Both the position numbers and the translations under genes were made by a program. Below, piece after piece: positions 46,646-55,582 of a DNA stretch of 63,797 bases (positions are counted from its first letter, which is position 1; each line of letters begins with the position of its first letter). The stretch is taken from NCBI GenBank assembly GCA_020073705.1, contig JAIQES010000022.1, positions 1 to 63,797 on the forward strand, written 5' to 3'. The DNA is from Terriglobia bacterium. GTDB taxonomy: Bacteria; Acidobacteriota; Terriglobia; Acidiferrales; UBA7541. Below the pieces are notes generated by a model. That model was not told where the DNA came from, did no database searches, and saw only the letters and a program-made list of their open reading frames with translations.

Positions 46646-48268
46646 ATGGAGTTTCCCGAGTTATTATCGGTTCTGCTGTACGAGGATTGTTCCGCTCATA
46701 TCCTGACTGAGGAAGCCCGGTTAAAGACGCTTGCCACCGCAAACGGCTGCAACTCGGCCCTCATCTTGTATCTGAATTACTTCAACAAGATCAAACAGTG
46801 TCCCAACCCAGAACAACTCCTGAGTCATGGGTTCAGCACGCCCAAGTTCAGCGAGGAACAGATAGCAGACGATTTGGAGCGGGCCGCTGACTACAGGAAG
46901 GCTTTCCCTCCAGGCAGCTTTGCTATGGCCTTAGAACACGCCTGGGGAGAAGCAAATCAACAATATATGTCTCATGGCTATACGACGGCTCATGGCATAG
47001 CGGGCCGCCACCTTCCCAAAGCAGTTGACCAGCGGCAGTTGAAGAAGCTCTATGGTGAGGAACAAGCTGATTGGGATTTCACAGCGTTCAGTCAGATTTG
47101 GTTGGCGGGGTATCTTGCCGCGAACCCCTTCACCAAGAAAGAAGCAGAGGAGGTGGAGGCCGCCAACGAGCATGAATATGTGCTCGCCACAGGGGTTGGA
47201 GTAGAGGACGATGAGGTCGTCAATACAACGCTCACCGCAATCAATGCCACAGACGTCAAGCCAGAGCTATTGCGATGGTTATGGCCTGATAGAATCCCCC
47301 AAGGCAAGATCTGTTGGTTCGCTGGTAAGCCGGGACTGGGAAAGTCGCTCGCTATGTTGGACCTTATCGCCCGTGTAACAACGGGAGCGGCATGGCCCGA
47401 CGGGACAAAGAACAGCTTACCTCCACAAGATGTGTTGTTGGCGGTATCGGAGGATGGTCTTGGGGATACGGTGATCCCTCGGCTCAATGCCGCAGGAGCA
47501 GACCTGGCAAGGATCAAGTTCATACATCGGGTCAAGGTCAACGAATCGCAGAGACTCCTCCAACTCAGCAATGACACCCAGTTACTGAAAAAGGCGCTAC
47601 AAGCGAATCCCAGTGTGACCTTGGTGGGGCTAGACCCCTTAACGTCTTTCTCTGGCGATGTGAACATCAATGTGGATCAGGACATTCGCCCCATCATGGA
47701 CGCGCTTTCGTCTCTCTGCAATAAGACCGGAGTAACACTCGTTGGCGTGATTCACCATAACAAGCGGAGTGACGTGGACGCCTTGCAGAAAATTCTTGGG
47801 GCTTCCTCCGTAGCAGGAGCCGCTCGTACAGCCTGGGGATTCAGCCGCGACCCCGACAACCAAAACGAGTTCTATATGTCGCTTGTTAAGAACAACCTCT
47901 CCAAGCGCCGCACAGGAATGAAGTACACGATTGGTGAGAAGACAGTTGGTGACATCCCAGCGCCGCATATCGTATGGGGAGAGGAAACAGACGCTACGGC
48001 AGACGATCTTCTTAATGCCGAACGGGATACCAGTGGCAGAGCACAGAACAAGCAGATCACATTGGCCCGTGAGTTTCTCCCTCAAGCTCTTGCTAAGGGA
48101 CCGCGCCTCGCCCAAGAGCTTTATGATGAGGCGGAGAGGGCGGGAATCTCATCGGACACTTTGAAGCGGGCCAAGCGTGAGTTGGGCGGGATAACTGTAT
48201 ATCGCATGAACAATCGTTGGACATGGAGCAATTCTAGTGATGACCCGATTCCAGACGACGTGATCTAA
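46646..48268 (+). CDS. RepA-like AAA_25 ATPase/helicase
   Basis: A 540-residue protein. The N-terminal 180 residues are helical and somewhat DnaB-N-like. A RecA-fold ATPase (about 205-400) has Walker A GKPGLGKS (about 226), Walker B LVGLDPLTSF, and the downstream block SVAGAARTAWGFSRDPDN seen in AAA_25/RepA-type proteins of plasmids and phages. The C-terminus looks like a winged helix (ELYDEAERAGISSDTLKRAK). It is probably the replication initiator or helicase of the island. ATG 46646 follows GAGGGTGG; the upstream extension overlaps the small gene. Confidence 0.83.
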   Translation: MEFPELLSVLLYEDCSAHILTEEARLKTLATANGCNSALILYLNYFNKIKQCPNPEQLLSHGFSTPKFSEEQIADDLERAADYRKAFPPGSFAMALEHAWGEANQQYMSHGYTTAHGIAGRHLPKAVDQRQLKKLYGEEQADWDFTAFSQIWLAGYLAANPFTKKEAEEVEAANEHEYVLATGVGVEDDEVVNTTLTAINATDVKPELLRWLWPDRIPQGKICWFAGKPGLGKSLAMLDLIARVTTGAAWPDGTKNSLPPQDVLLAVSEDGLGDTVIPRLNAAGADLARIKFIHRVKVNESQRLLQLSNDTQLLKKALQANPSVTLVGLDPLTSFSGDVNINVDQDIRPIMDALSSLCNKTGVTLVGVIHHNKRSDVDALQKILGASSVAGAARTAWGFSRDPDNQNEFYMSLVKNNLSKRRTGMKYTIGEKTVGDIPAPHIVWGEETDATADDLLNAERDTSGRAQNKQITLAREFLPQALAKGPRLAQELYDEAERAGISSDTLKRAKRELGGITVYRMNNRWTWSNSSDDPIPDDVI

Positions 48269-48302
48269 GGGGGCGGGCGGGTACGCCATACCCCATTACC
48301 CG

Positions 48303-48402
48303 CTTACCCCCTTACGTCCTTGGAGGAAAAGAGCCTCTAATACTAATTCTCTATTTCTTCTTCTCTTACCCGTTCAACCGAGTAAGAGCGTAAGGGGGTA
48401 AG
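48303..48402. repeat. Perfect 14-bp inverted repeat with nested hairpin after the RepA-like gene
   Basis: CTTACCCCCTTACG at 48303-48316 is exactly complementary to 48389-48402. Immediately inside the right arm is a second stem, CTCTTAC (48363-48369) with GTAAGAG (48382-48388). TTACCC-like words also recur just before the left arm. The structure lies 35 bp past the ATPase stop. It could be a terminator, an origin-like element or the end of the island. Confidence 0.7.
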
Positions 48403-48487
48403 GGTTTAAGGGCGCCCTGCCCGCTCCCTTCCAACAGCGTACGCCGCTAGCGTCCTGCAGGGTTGGCTAGCGAAGCAAAACTTTCGT

Positions 48488-48528
48488 GGCGGGCCACATT
48501 CCGAAAAGACCGTTTCTCAGGACCTATC
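48488..48528 (-). repeat. R1 palindromic repeat, copy a
   Basis: Reverse-oriented copy of the R1 family (GGGCCACATTCCG followed by TTTCTCAGGACC). It marks the left limit of the R1-rich zone, just right of the island. Confidence 0.65.
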
Positions 48529-48576
48529 CGCTCAGAGACGTGTTTTTCACAGCTGTCATTGCAGAGGAACGAAGTC

Positions 48577-49065
48577 CTACCTACCAAATAAAGTGGCTGT
48601 GAAGTACAAGAACGCAGCAAGCAATAACGTGATTACGATGACCCCACTAAAAATAAGCAATCTAAGCAAATGCCGCTTTACCGTCATCGTATCGCCCTTA
48701 TCAGGTTCAACATTGGGATTCCAAGCTGAACGGACAAGCATGCTTAGGCTCACAAGGAAGGCGAGGACCCACAGCGCGAGAAATGCTTGCCTCAGAAGGT
48801 AAAGAGTTGGAGTAAGAATGGTCGGCCCAAACCCAACCCCCTGAATCAACGCATGCAAAAACGTAAGTATCCCTACACCTATTACGAACCTTTCCCAAAA
48901 GCACGTAAACATGCGCATCAATATGAAGCATTCTGCGAGTGCGACAACGCAGAAAAGGAGGTAAAAAAGGTAAAAGTTGTTAAAGAGGCTGAAGGCAGAA
49001 TAAACTGCGCCCAAATCTCTCCAACAGAGAAACGATTCCAGTGCGGAGAACGCAACAAAGCACAA
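48577..49065 (-). CDS. Hypothetical four-helix membrane protein
   Basis: A 162-residue protein with four hydrophobic segments (about 25-48, 62-82, 88-112, 135-158). The annotated start is a TTG at 49065 and is uncertain; no ATG or GTG precedes it in frame before a stop. No known domain. It lies between two R1 repeats. Confidence 0.5.
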   Translation of the reverse strand: MCFVAFSALESFLCWRDLGAVYSAFSLFNNFYLFYLLFCVVALAECFILMRMFTCFWERFVIGVGILTFLHALIQGVGFGPTILTPTLYLLRQAFLALWVLAFLVSLSMLVRSAWNPNVEPDKGDTMTVKRHLLRLLIFSGVIVITLLLAAFLYFTATLFGR

Positions 49066-49183
49066 TGCAGTGCGTATATTCCTAACTGCACAATATCGTG
49101 CGTGGTATCCTCATTCGACTGATTTTTGGTCAAGCGAGAGTTCCTTTATTTGGTATTTGTATACACCATGAACCCCGCAGAGC

Positions 49184-49250
49184 CAAGTCCTGTGAAGTCC
49201 GCTTCTCGGAATGTGGCCTCACCGCGAAAAGCCAGTGGCCGATAATCCCG
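49184..49250 (+). repeat. R1 palindromic repeat, copy b with inverted partner arm
   Basis: AAGTCCTGTGAAGTCCGCTT followed by CTCGGAATGTGGCC, then after about 12 bases an inverted arm (CCAGTGGCCGATAATCCC). The two arms are imperfect inverted copies of each other. Confidence 0.7.
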
Positions 49251-49344
49251 TCTGTCGGGAGCTCGCCCTAAATAGGAACATGAATAGGGTCGCGACGATG
49301 ATCGTGTAGGTACGGTTCATCCGAGGCATGAACCACATTGCGGG

Positions 49345-49785
49345 TCACTCCAAATTGAAAATATCGATCACCACGTTCGTCTTGCGGTTCAACAGGACGA
49401 TGTGACCACCTATGAGCACGTGCGCGCTCTCGGGGGGCGGAGGAGGCAGACGCCGTTCGAGATCCGGAGGGCAGGGTTGAATGCGCTTTTGCAACCCTGG
49501 GGGGAGCGTGCCGCGCCGCACGAGCTGCTTTTCGAGTCCCGGCGGCAACTGGTCTTTCTTGGCAAGTCCAGGGGGGAGATTGCCTTGGTGGTCGCCGTAC
49601 CAGCTGCGGATGTCCCGATCGTGATCTTTGTAGTAGCCAGCCTGCGGATCGTCATCGCCGTGTTTCCCGTGGCCTTTCCCCTGGTCCTTCCCATGACCGT
49701 TTCCGTTCCCTTGGGCTAGTGCAAAGCTACTGGCGAGTGCGAACAGTCCCGCCGTGCAGACTAACAGCCATTTTTTGGATTTCAT
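49345..49785 (-). CDS. Secreted protein with LPPGL repeats
   Basis: A 146-residue exported protein with a signal peptide (hydrophobic about 6-23, cleavage after ALA). A Gly/His/Lys-rich segment follows, then three LPPGL repeats (LPPGLAKK, LPPGLEKQ, LPPGLQKR) and a final beta hairpin (HIVLLNRKTNVVIDIF). The pattern resembles small periplasmic proteins of the RcnB-like/anti-virulence type, but assignment is loose. ATG 49785 follows GGAGGAG at ideal spacing. Flanked by R1 repeats on both sides. Confidence 0.72.
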   Translation of the reverse strand: MKSKKWLLVCTAGLFALASSFALAQGNGNGHGKDQGKGHGKHGDDDPQAGYYKDHDRDIRSWYGDHQGNLPPGLAKKDQLPPGLEKQLVRRGTLPPGLQKRIQPCPPDLERRLPPPPPESAHVLIGGHIVLLNRKTNVVIDIFNLE

Positions 49786-49918
49786 CGTCTCCTCCGACCT
49801 CGTCGCGCTAGGATTCCAGAGTAGCAACAAAATCTGTGTGCAACAATTCTTGATTGGTAGCCGTGTTTCGGACCGGGAACCCAGAGCAGACGGGTAGTGA
49901 CCGTTACCGATGCCGGAG

Positions 49919-49952
49919 CCAACTCCTGAGAAGTCGGCTTCTCGGAATGTGG
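49919..49952 (+). repeat. R1 palindromic repeat, copy c
   Basis: CTCCTGAGAAGTCGGCTTCT followed by CGGAATGTGG; the core GAGAAG/CTTCTC forms a 6-bp hairpin with a 4-nt loop. It lies between the LPPGL gene and the tandem Usp gene. Confidence 0.65.
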
Positions 49953-50014
49953 AAAATGCTGATTTCCAGTTAATGGGATCCCACGCGGAGAGGCCTTTGA
50001 TGCCTTAAGTAGCC

Positions 50015-50884
50015 TCACACGCTCAGGACAGGGATGCGCGATTCGCGAATGATCCCATAGCCCGTGGCCCGCAGTCGGCCGCCAGCCGGGCGGCCGATAA
50101 TTAACACGTCCGCACTCGATTGCTTTGCCGAATGGCTCAACATCTTAGGGACGTCACCACTGCCGATAAACACCTCGGCCTTGATGCCAACCTCCTGCTG
50201 AAGATTTGCGAGCTGGCGGCCGGCAGAATTTACAAGAGCCTCTGTCACAGAGGGATCTACTTGGTACGCTCCAGGACCATAGATTTCCACCCCGGAGGTG
50301 ATGTGAGCAAGCGTCAGCCGGGCGCCAAATTCGGCGGCCATCTGCGCGGCCCACTGAATAGTCTTGGGGCTATGGGGGCTCAAATCTACCGCACAGAGGA
50401 TGTTGCGAATCGAAAATTCGCGGGTGGGCTCTTCTTCCAGATGGGCACCGGTCCACACGGGGCAATCGCTATCGTGAAGCACTTTCGCTGTCACCGAACC
50501 CAGGAGGAAGCGGCGAAACGCCCCGTAGCCGTGCGTCGGCATGGCGATCAAGTCGGCTTTTTCATCGCGAGCTGTTTTCACGATGGTGAGCGCCGGATCT
50601 CCTTCCAACAGCACGCGCTTAACGGCAAGACCATCGAGCTCAGACCCTAGCGCCCGATCCAGTTGTTTCTGGGCCTGGCGGATGAGTTCCTTGAGCAGAT
50701 CGCCCAGATTAGCGGGCACATAACTGCCCTCGATCATGGCCGCGGAATAGCTTAGCGGCGTCACCACGTGCAACATCACGATCTCGGAATGGAAGTGGCG
50801 GGCTAGAGTCGCAGCCTGATGAACCACACGCTTCGATGAGTCCTGGAAATCGATCGGGAGAAGAATCCTGGCAATTTTTAGCAT
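50015..50884 (-). CDS. Tandem-domain universal stress protein
   Basis: A 289-residue protein with two UspA domains (about 1-145 and 150-289). Both show the N-terminal beta strand with Asp (ARILLPIDF, NILCAVDLS). The first has a nucleotide-binding loop of the GxxGxxxxxxGS type (THGYGAFRRFLLGSVTAKV); the second is shorter (GRPAGGRLRATG). ATG 50884 is preferred to 50902, but ribosome-binding sites are weak at both. The protein probably binds ATP and acts in stress survival. It is separated from the neighbouring Cache-protein gene by a long repeat-containing gap. Confidence 0.87.
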   Translation of the reverse strand: MLKIARILLPIDFQDSSKRVVHQAATLARHFHSEIVMLHVVTPLSYSAAMIEGSYVPANLGDLLKELIRQAQKQLDRALGSELDGLAVKRVLLEGDPALTIVKTARDEKADLIAMPTHGYGAFRRFLLGSVTAKVLHDSDCPVWTGAHLEEEPTREFSIRNILCAVDLSPHSPKTIQWAAQMAAEFGARLTLAHITSGVEIYGPGAYQVDPSVTEALVNSAGRQLANLQQEVGIKAEVFIGSGDVPKMLSHSAKQSSADVLIIGRPAGGRLRATGYGIIRESRIPVLSV

Positions 50885-51050
50885 CGCGCACCCACCGAAC
50901 ATTCAGTGTGCAGTTTAGTCGGGAGGTCCACGCTGGGATTCCCGAAGAACTAAGAGTATATACCACACGGCGGATCACCCAATCCGTTGGGCAGTTCTCA
51001 TTTGATTTGCCGTTCCGCTCCGCCAACCATTCACTTCTCTGATTACTGCC

Positions 51051-51195
51051 AAGTCCTGAGAAGTCCTGTTATCGGAATGTGGCCCACTACCAAACCTTTG
51101 GTGCTCTTGCTTTGGATTGTCAGGCGATCCCCCACGGTCCCTACAAAATCACGGCGGCTGCTGGGAATTCCATTGAGACTGCCCCGTTTATCAGG
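51051..51195 (+). repeat. R1 repeat, copy d, extended 145-bp form
   Basis: Begins with the R1 core (AAGTCCTGAGAAGTCC, then TATCGGAATGTGGCCC) and continues about 110 bp with DNA that is also present after copy g (shared words GTGCTCTTGCTTT, CGATCCC, GCGGCTGCTGG). It ends with GAGACTGCCCCGTTTATCAGG, which also terminates copy f. Confidence 0.7.
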
Positions 51196-51531
51196 CGGAA
51201 TCCGGTCTGGGTAGTAGGGCCTGTTCGTAATGCGTATCTTGAAGTGCGCAATATCTTGCGGATCAGTTGCGCCTGCTGCGTATCTCAGAAAGTTCGTTGA
51301 CGTGGGAATGGCGCGGCATCGCGCCGCCGCGTTTAAAAAAAAATTGCGCCAAAGTTCCTTTCTCTCCGAAAACCGTCTGGCGCGACAGAATCGCTCAACT
51401 TTTCCAGTCCCTTGGTCTTCCACGAAATTTTCTGAATTTCCGTTATGAATTTCTCTCCGCGGGGGCTGGAACGTCCGAAATTGAGACGGCTTCGACCCAT
51501 CTCAGATTCCTTGAAACGGGGCCCCGACTTA
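51196..51531. other. Intergenic region, nothing firmly recognised
   Basis: About 335 bp between repeat R1d and the end of the Cache-protein gene. A short GC-rich hairpin (GGCGCG near 51309 with its complement) precedes an A-rich run, but its orientation does not make a clear terminator for either strand. No gene is convincing. Confidence 0.35.
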
Positions 51532-53286
51532 CTACTCCATGTAGACCCCCGACCCGAGGATGTAGGTATCCTGACCTGATTGAACCTTCCGCACGTAGGT
51601 CTGCTTACGCGCAGGCGTATTACTTCCGGGCTTATACCAGTAGTAGTCAACCCAGGCGCTGCCATTTTTCATGGCAGCGGCGATGTACTCCTGGACCAGC
51701 GCCTTCCCCTTCACATCCTTCAGGTCGATGACGTTCTTTCCTTCCAAGCTGGGTTGCGCGGGATTCACCAACTCGGTACCATTAGGGGTGTTAATGAAAA
51801 CATAGGTGTCCATAAAGACAAAGGGCCCCGTCTTGTCCCGCAATTGGCCAAAGGCTTCCTTCCCTCGGTCTGCGACGATAGTGGCCGCATGATTCACGAC
51901 ATCCTCGATGAACGCCTTGTCCATCTGCATGTTGTAGATCCCACATCCGATGACGTATTGCTTCCCAGAAGGAAAAGTAACCCGCTTCAAGAAGGTGGAC
52001 TTCCAGGTCGGAAAGATATCCCCGGGTTCGGGGTACATGTAGTGGATCCATCCCTCACCGGAAGTGCTGTCAGCTGCCTCGAGGATCATCTTGCCGATGG
52101 GCCTTCCCAGGATGTCCTTCATGCCGCTCACATTCTGCCCCTCCCCTGTGGGGTCCGCGGCATGGAAAACTCTGGTCCCGTCCATGGTCCAGACAAAGAA
52201 ATAGGTATCGTCGCGGAACCACTTGGAACCCTTCTTTCGAAACTCGGGATAAGCCTTCTCGCCTTGCTTTTCCATGACTGTTGCTCCGTCCCGGACAAGT
52301 GTCATCAGTTCCGGAGCAGTCATCTTCTTGGCGACCGAGACCGCTTTGGGAGCATCGGCCAGGTAGACACCGCAACCTACCAGCACCCATTGTTCTCCCA
52401 TCTTCGCTTTGCTCACATAAGTAGACTTCTGTGTGGAGACACTCTCTCCCGGCTTGGGCCACATATAGTCGACCCAGCCGGAACCACTGGTTTGCACCAC
52501 CTTGAGCATCTCCCGGATCAACTGCTTGCCTTGGGTGTCTTTCACGTCCAAAATGTTGCGTCCCTCTAGGTTCGGGAATGCTGGGTTGACGAGATCGACG
52601 CCACTCGGGTCGATAACGAAAATGTAGGCGTCCTTGGCGATGAAGGGACCTGTAGGGTTGTGGAAGAGGGGAAAAGCTGTTTTGCCATTCTTCTCGATCT
52701 GTCCGACGGCGTCCTTCACGGCGTCCACGACAAAGCTCTTTTCCATGCGATCGTTGTACATGCCGGCGCCGACCACGTAGCTCTTGCCGGACGGAGCCGC
52801 TACGAGCCGCACGTAGGTGCTTTTCCATCGAGGAAGAATCCCGCCTGGAACAGGCCATTGGTAGTGGTACCAGCCGTCTGGTTTGCTAGGGAGAGTCGTT
52901 GCGGCACCGATGAGGCCCCGGATGATAGGTTTCCCGTTGATGTCTTTCAGGTCCAGCTCGTTCTTGCCTTCCATCGCCGGATCGGGATGGACGAGCATGT
53001 TTCCGTTGAGATCCAGCACAAAGATATACGTCTCTTCCTGCCGCCACCGGCTGCCGGAAAGACGGAAGTCGGCAAAGGCCGCTTCCCCTTTTGTGTGGAC
53101 CAGATCCGACGCGTCGTCCACCAAAGCGACGAGTTCGTGGGTCTCCTTATGTTCGTACGCCTGATCGAGATTGGTGGCGACGGTCTGCGCGTTGCCGTTG
53201 AAGGACCCCAAAAGCACCAGAACCGCTGCAAGTGCTATGCGCCGCGGGACTAAACTTAAGAGAGAAGCCGTTCTTTGCGTGAGCAT
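51532..53286 (-). CDS. Secreted protein of four Cache-like repeats
   Basis: A 584-residue exported protein: signal peptide (about 15-34, ending NAQ), then four consecutive Cache-type sensor repeats of about 130 residues each. Each has a helix, a TYIFV/DAYIFV/DTYFFV/DTYVFI strand, an EGKN/EGRN/EGQN-type turn, a G.W..Y.WP/Y.YP segment, K(S/Q)TY or KSTF, and a closing VG.G(M/V)Y strand. Repeats 1 and 3 resemble each other, as do 2 and 4, pointing to duplication of a pair. There is no transmembrane anchor, kinase or methyl-accepting domain, so it would be a free periplasmic binding protein. A CRP/FNR-like site lies 81 bp upstream. Confidence 0.85.
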   Translation of the reverse strand: MLTQRTASLLSLVPRRIALAAVLVLLGSFNGNAQTVATNLDQAYEHKETHELVALVDDASDLVHTKGEAAFADFRLSGSRWRQEETYIFVLDLNGNMLVHPDPAMEGKNELDLKDINGKPIIRGLIGAATTLPSKPDGWYHYQWPVPGGILPRWKSTYVRLVAAPSGKSYVVGAGMYNDRMEKSFVVDAVKDAVGQIEKNGKTAFPLFHNPTGPFIAKDAYIFVIDPSGVDLVNPAFPNLEGRNILDVKDTQGKQLIREMLKVVQTSGSGWVDYMWPKPGESVSTQKSTYVSKAKMGEQWVLVGCGVYLADAPKAVSVAKKMTAPELMTLVRDGATVMEKQGEKAYPEFRKKGSKWFRDDTYFFVWTMDGTRVFHAADPTGEGQNVSGMKDILGRPIGKMILEAADSTSGEGWIHYMYPEPGDIFPTWKSTFLKRVTFPSGKQYVIGCGIYNMQMDKAFIEDVVNHAATIVADRGKEAFGQLRDKTGPFVFMDTYVFINTPNGTELVNPAQPSLEGKNVIDLKDVKGKALVQEYIAAAMKNGSAWVDYYWYKPGSNTPARKQTYVRKVQSGQDTYILGSGVYME

Positions 53287-53366
53287 TTACAGATCCTCCA
53301 TGTGCTCCGGGTATTGCCGAATAGCACCCAACATTTTTACTTTTACCAAATATCCACAAAGATGCA

Positions 53367-53380
53367 GTGATCCAGATCAC
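53367..53380. promoter_or_regulatory. CRP/FNR-like palindrome upstream of the Cache protein
   Basis: GTGATCCAGATCAC is a perfect 14-bp palindrome fitting GTGA-N6-TCAC, 81 bp upstream of the minus-strand start at 53286. The pattern is typical of CRP/FNR/DNR-family operators. Confidence 0.5.
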
Positions 53381-53610
53381 GCCCCTTTCATCCGCTGTTT
53401 CCGAATTGCCGACTATCCGGAGTTGACGAGGTTGCTTACCACGCGATACTTGTGGGATACCCGCGACACCACAATATCTGACCGGCATCACAGTCCCCAC
53501 CTCCACCGCTTATAGACTGTATTGTTAGGGAATGCCACAAGTGAACCTTTCCTCTGCGCAAAAGGTTCGAAGAGCAAAGAGATTGAGAACTCACGTTAAC
53601 GGAGGATGAA

Positions 53611-53652
53611 ATGGACACAAGAAATGAGGCGACGCAGCGGATTAGATTATAG
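53611..53652 (+). other. 13-codon ORF with strong ribosome-binding site, cut off at a repeat
   Basis: ATG 53611 follows GGAGG at ideal spacing, but the frame ends after 13 codons, exactly where repeat R1e begins. It may be a leader peptide or the 5' stump of a gene truncated by the repeat. No downstream continuation was found. Confidence 0.3.
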
Positions 53653-53735
53653 GTCCCGGGAAGTCATCTTATCGGAATGTGGCCCGGAGCGTCACAGGTC
53701 AATTCTCACATTCCGATAATCTCGTTTCTTAGGCC
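53653..53735. repeat. R1 repeat, copy e: two inverted copies
   Basis: A forward copy (CCCGGGAAGTCATCTTATCG, then GAATGTGGCCC) is followed after about 20 bp by a reverse copy (CACATTCCGATAATCTCG, then TTTCTTAGGCCC). The result is a long imperfect palindrome, similar in layout to paired REP elements. Confidence 0.7.
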
Positions 53736-53896
53736 CTGTCCGGTCCATGTGGGGGATAACTTCCGGTTAGCCCGTCATCCCAGGACTTACTCCTTCGTTT
53801 GGGCTAGAATCGATCAGCAACTATGCCACTAGGCAAGGGCGACGTGTACCCTCGACCGCCCGGCACCGCTAGACAAACAGCAGGAGAAACTCTGTG

Positions 53897-54955
53897 ATGA
53901 AGGTTCCATGGTTGGGCGTCGGACTCGTATTAATCGCTTTTGCCGCGGCATGGCCTTTCGCTGCACAGCAGGCACCCGCGTCCAAGATGCCGCCGTTGAT
54001 CGTCGAGAGACAGGGCAGTTTTTTTGTCGGTGGCCGTGACCTCTATTCGGAAACTCTATCGACCAGTCCCCTGTACCCGCCAACTGGTACCGTCACCGTA
54101 GACCAAATATACGTGCGTTATCAAATTCCTGTTGACGCGATTCGCCATCCCATCACGCTGATCCACGGCTGCTGCCTGACTGGGAAAACCTGGGAGACGA
54201 CACCGGATGGCCGGATGGGTTGGGATGAGTATTTTGTTCGCAAGGGTTACCCGACTTACGTTATCGACCAGGCTGCACGCGGGCGTTCCGCTGGAAATTC
54301 ATCGACTATCAACAGCGTTAAACTCGGTAAGACGCCGCTTAATCAGTTGCCTGCAGTGTCCGAAGTCGGGCACGAGGCCGCTTGGACCATCTTTCGTTTC
54401 GGGCCGGAGTACCCGAAGGTGTTCCCGGGCATGCAATTTCCACTCGACGCCCAAGGCGAATTTTGGAAACAAATGGTGCCGGACTGGAGCGCGTCGCTGC
54501 CGACGCCCAATCCGACGGTGCCAGCATTGTCCCAGTTGGCAGCGCGGCTCAATGGAACAATACTCGTTAGTCATTCGCAATCGGGAATCTATCCATTCCA
54601 AGCCGCTGCTCTCAGCACAAAGGGAATCGCGGGCATTGTTTCGATCGAGCCCGGCGCCTGTCCGGCGGCAAGCGGTGACCTACAGCCTTACACCAAGATG
54701 CCGATTCTGGTGCTGTTCGGGGACTATGTCGATCTCTCGCCGCGCTGGGCGCCACGACTCAAGGGATGCCAGGAATTCGTGGCGGCGGCAAACAAATCAG
54801 GCGGTAACGTTGAACTCGTTATGCTGCCTGATATCGGCATCCACGGCAATTCACACATGTTAATGCAGGACAGAAACAGCCTGGAGGTCGCGGACTGGCT
54901 GCTGGGTTGGATTGATCGCCACATCGAGCAGAAACCACAGAAAGGGGTTCGATAA
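53897..54955 (+). CDS. Secreted alpha/beta-hydrolase (esterase 713-like)
   Basis: A 352-residue exported hydrolase with a signal peptide (about 5-23). The adjacent-Cys motif HGCCLTGKTWE followed by GWDEYFVRKGYPTYVIDQ is characteristic of the esterase 713 group, where the vicinal cysteines form a disulfide near the active site. The nucleophile Ser is in SHSQSG, and a late His in GIHGNSHM is the catalytic His candidate. It probably hydrolyses small esters in the periplasm. GTG 53894 and ATG 53897 are both possible; AGGAG lies upstream. Confidence 0.85.
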   Translation: MKVPWLGVGLVLIAFAAAWPFAAQQAPASKMPPLIVERQGSFFVGGRDLYSETLSTSPLYPPTGTVTVDQIYVRYQIPVDAIRHPITLIHGCCLTGKTWETTPDGRMGWDEYFVRKGYPTYVIDQAARGRSAGNSSTINSVKLGKTPLNQLPAVSEVGHEAAWTIFRFGPEYPKVFPGMQFPLDAQGEFWKQMVPDWSASLPTPNPTVPALSQLAARLNGTILVSHSQSGIYPFQAAALSTKGIAGIVSIEPGACPAASGDLQPYTKMPILVLFGDYVDLSPRWAPRLKGCQEFVAAANKSGGNVELVMLPDIGIHGNSHMLMQDRNSLEVADWLLGWIDRHIEQKPQKGVR

Positions 54956-55140
54956 CCTTTTCTCGGATAGGTTCCAGGTCGGCAAGTGTAGAGTAGTCGC
55001 ATTCGGCCGAGGTGCTGGTCAATTGGACTAGAAACTCCCGACCCTTGCGCGAGACGTCCCGTTCCCGGCCTACCCGGACCGATTCCGGGTCGGCAAACCG
55101 TAAGTAATCCTCGGACCCCACACCACGTCACAACTCGCGC

Positions 55141-55433
55141 CAAGTCCTGTGAAGTCCTCTTCTCGGAAAGTACCTTTTGGCCCTAATTGAGGATTTGGCC
55201 AGTTACCGATAATCCCTGCGAGCTCAACCGGTCGATGCAACACCATCTAATCAGTTGATCCGACAATACTTCCTCTAGGGAACCGATCTATAAGGCTGTA
55301 CTCAATCAGAACCTAAACAGGGCAGTGTTCCGTTCACATCAACGCCCTTGAACGAATTTAGCTTCGTAGACTCCTGCACGTGGACTTCGAGCAAGTGTGG
55401 CATCGACCCATTGAGACCGCCCCGTTTATCAGG
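55141..55433 (+). repeat. R1 repeat, copy f, with 290-bp extension
   Basis: R1 core (AAGTCCTGTGAAGTCCTCTT, then CTCGGAAAGTACC), followed by an inverted arm (GGCCAGTTACCGATAATCCC). The region closes at 55408-55433 with ATTGAGACCGCCCCGTTTAT, the same terminal sequence as copy d. Between these ends it differs from copy d, being about twice as long. The rest of the gap to 55582 shows no gene. Confidence 0.6.
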
Positions 55434-55582
55434 AGTTAACCTAATAGTGAAAGACTGCTTTGCCGATCATGGCGGAGTTACTTTATCCCGGCCGTCGTTC
55501 ATAAGCACCAAGGCAGTTCTTCCTTTGCTAACAACTGAGAGGGGCGGAAGCTCCGCCCCACCCAGTGAATGGTTCTTTGGGT

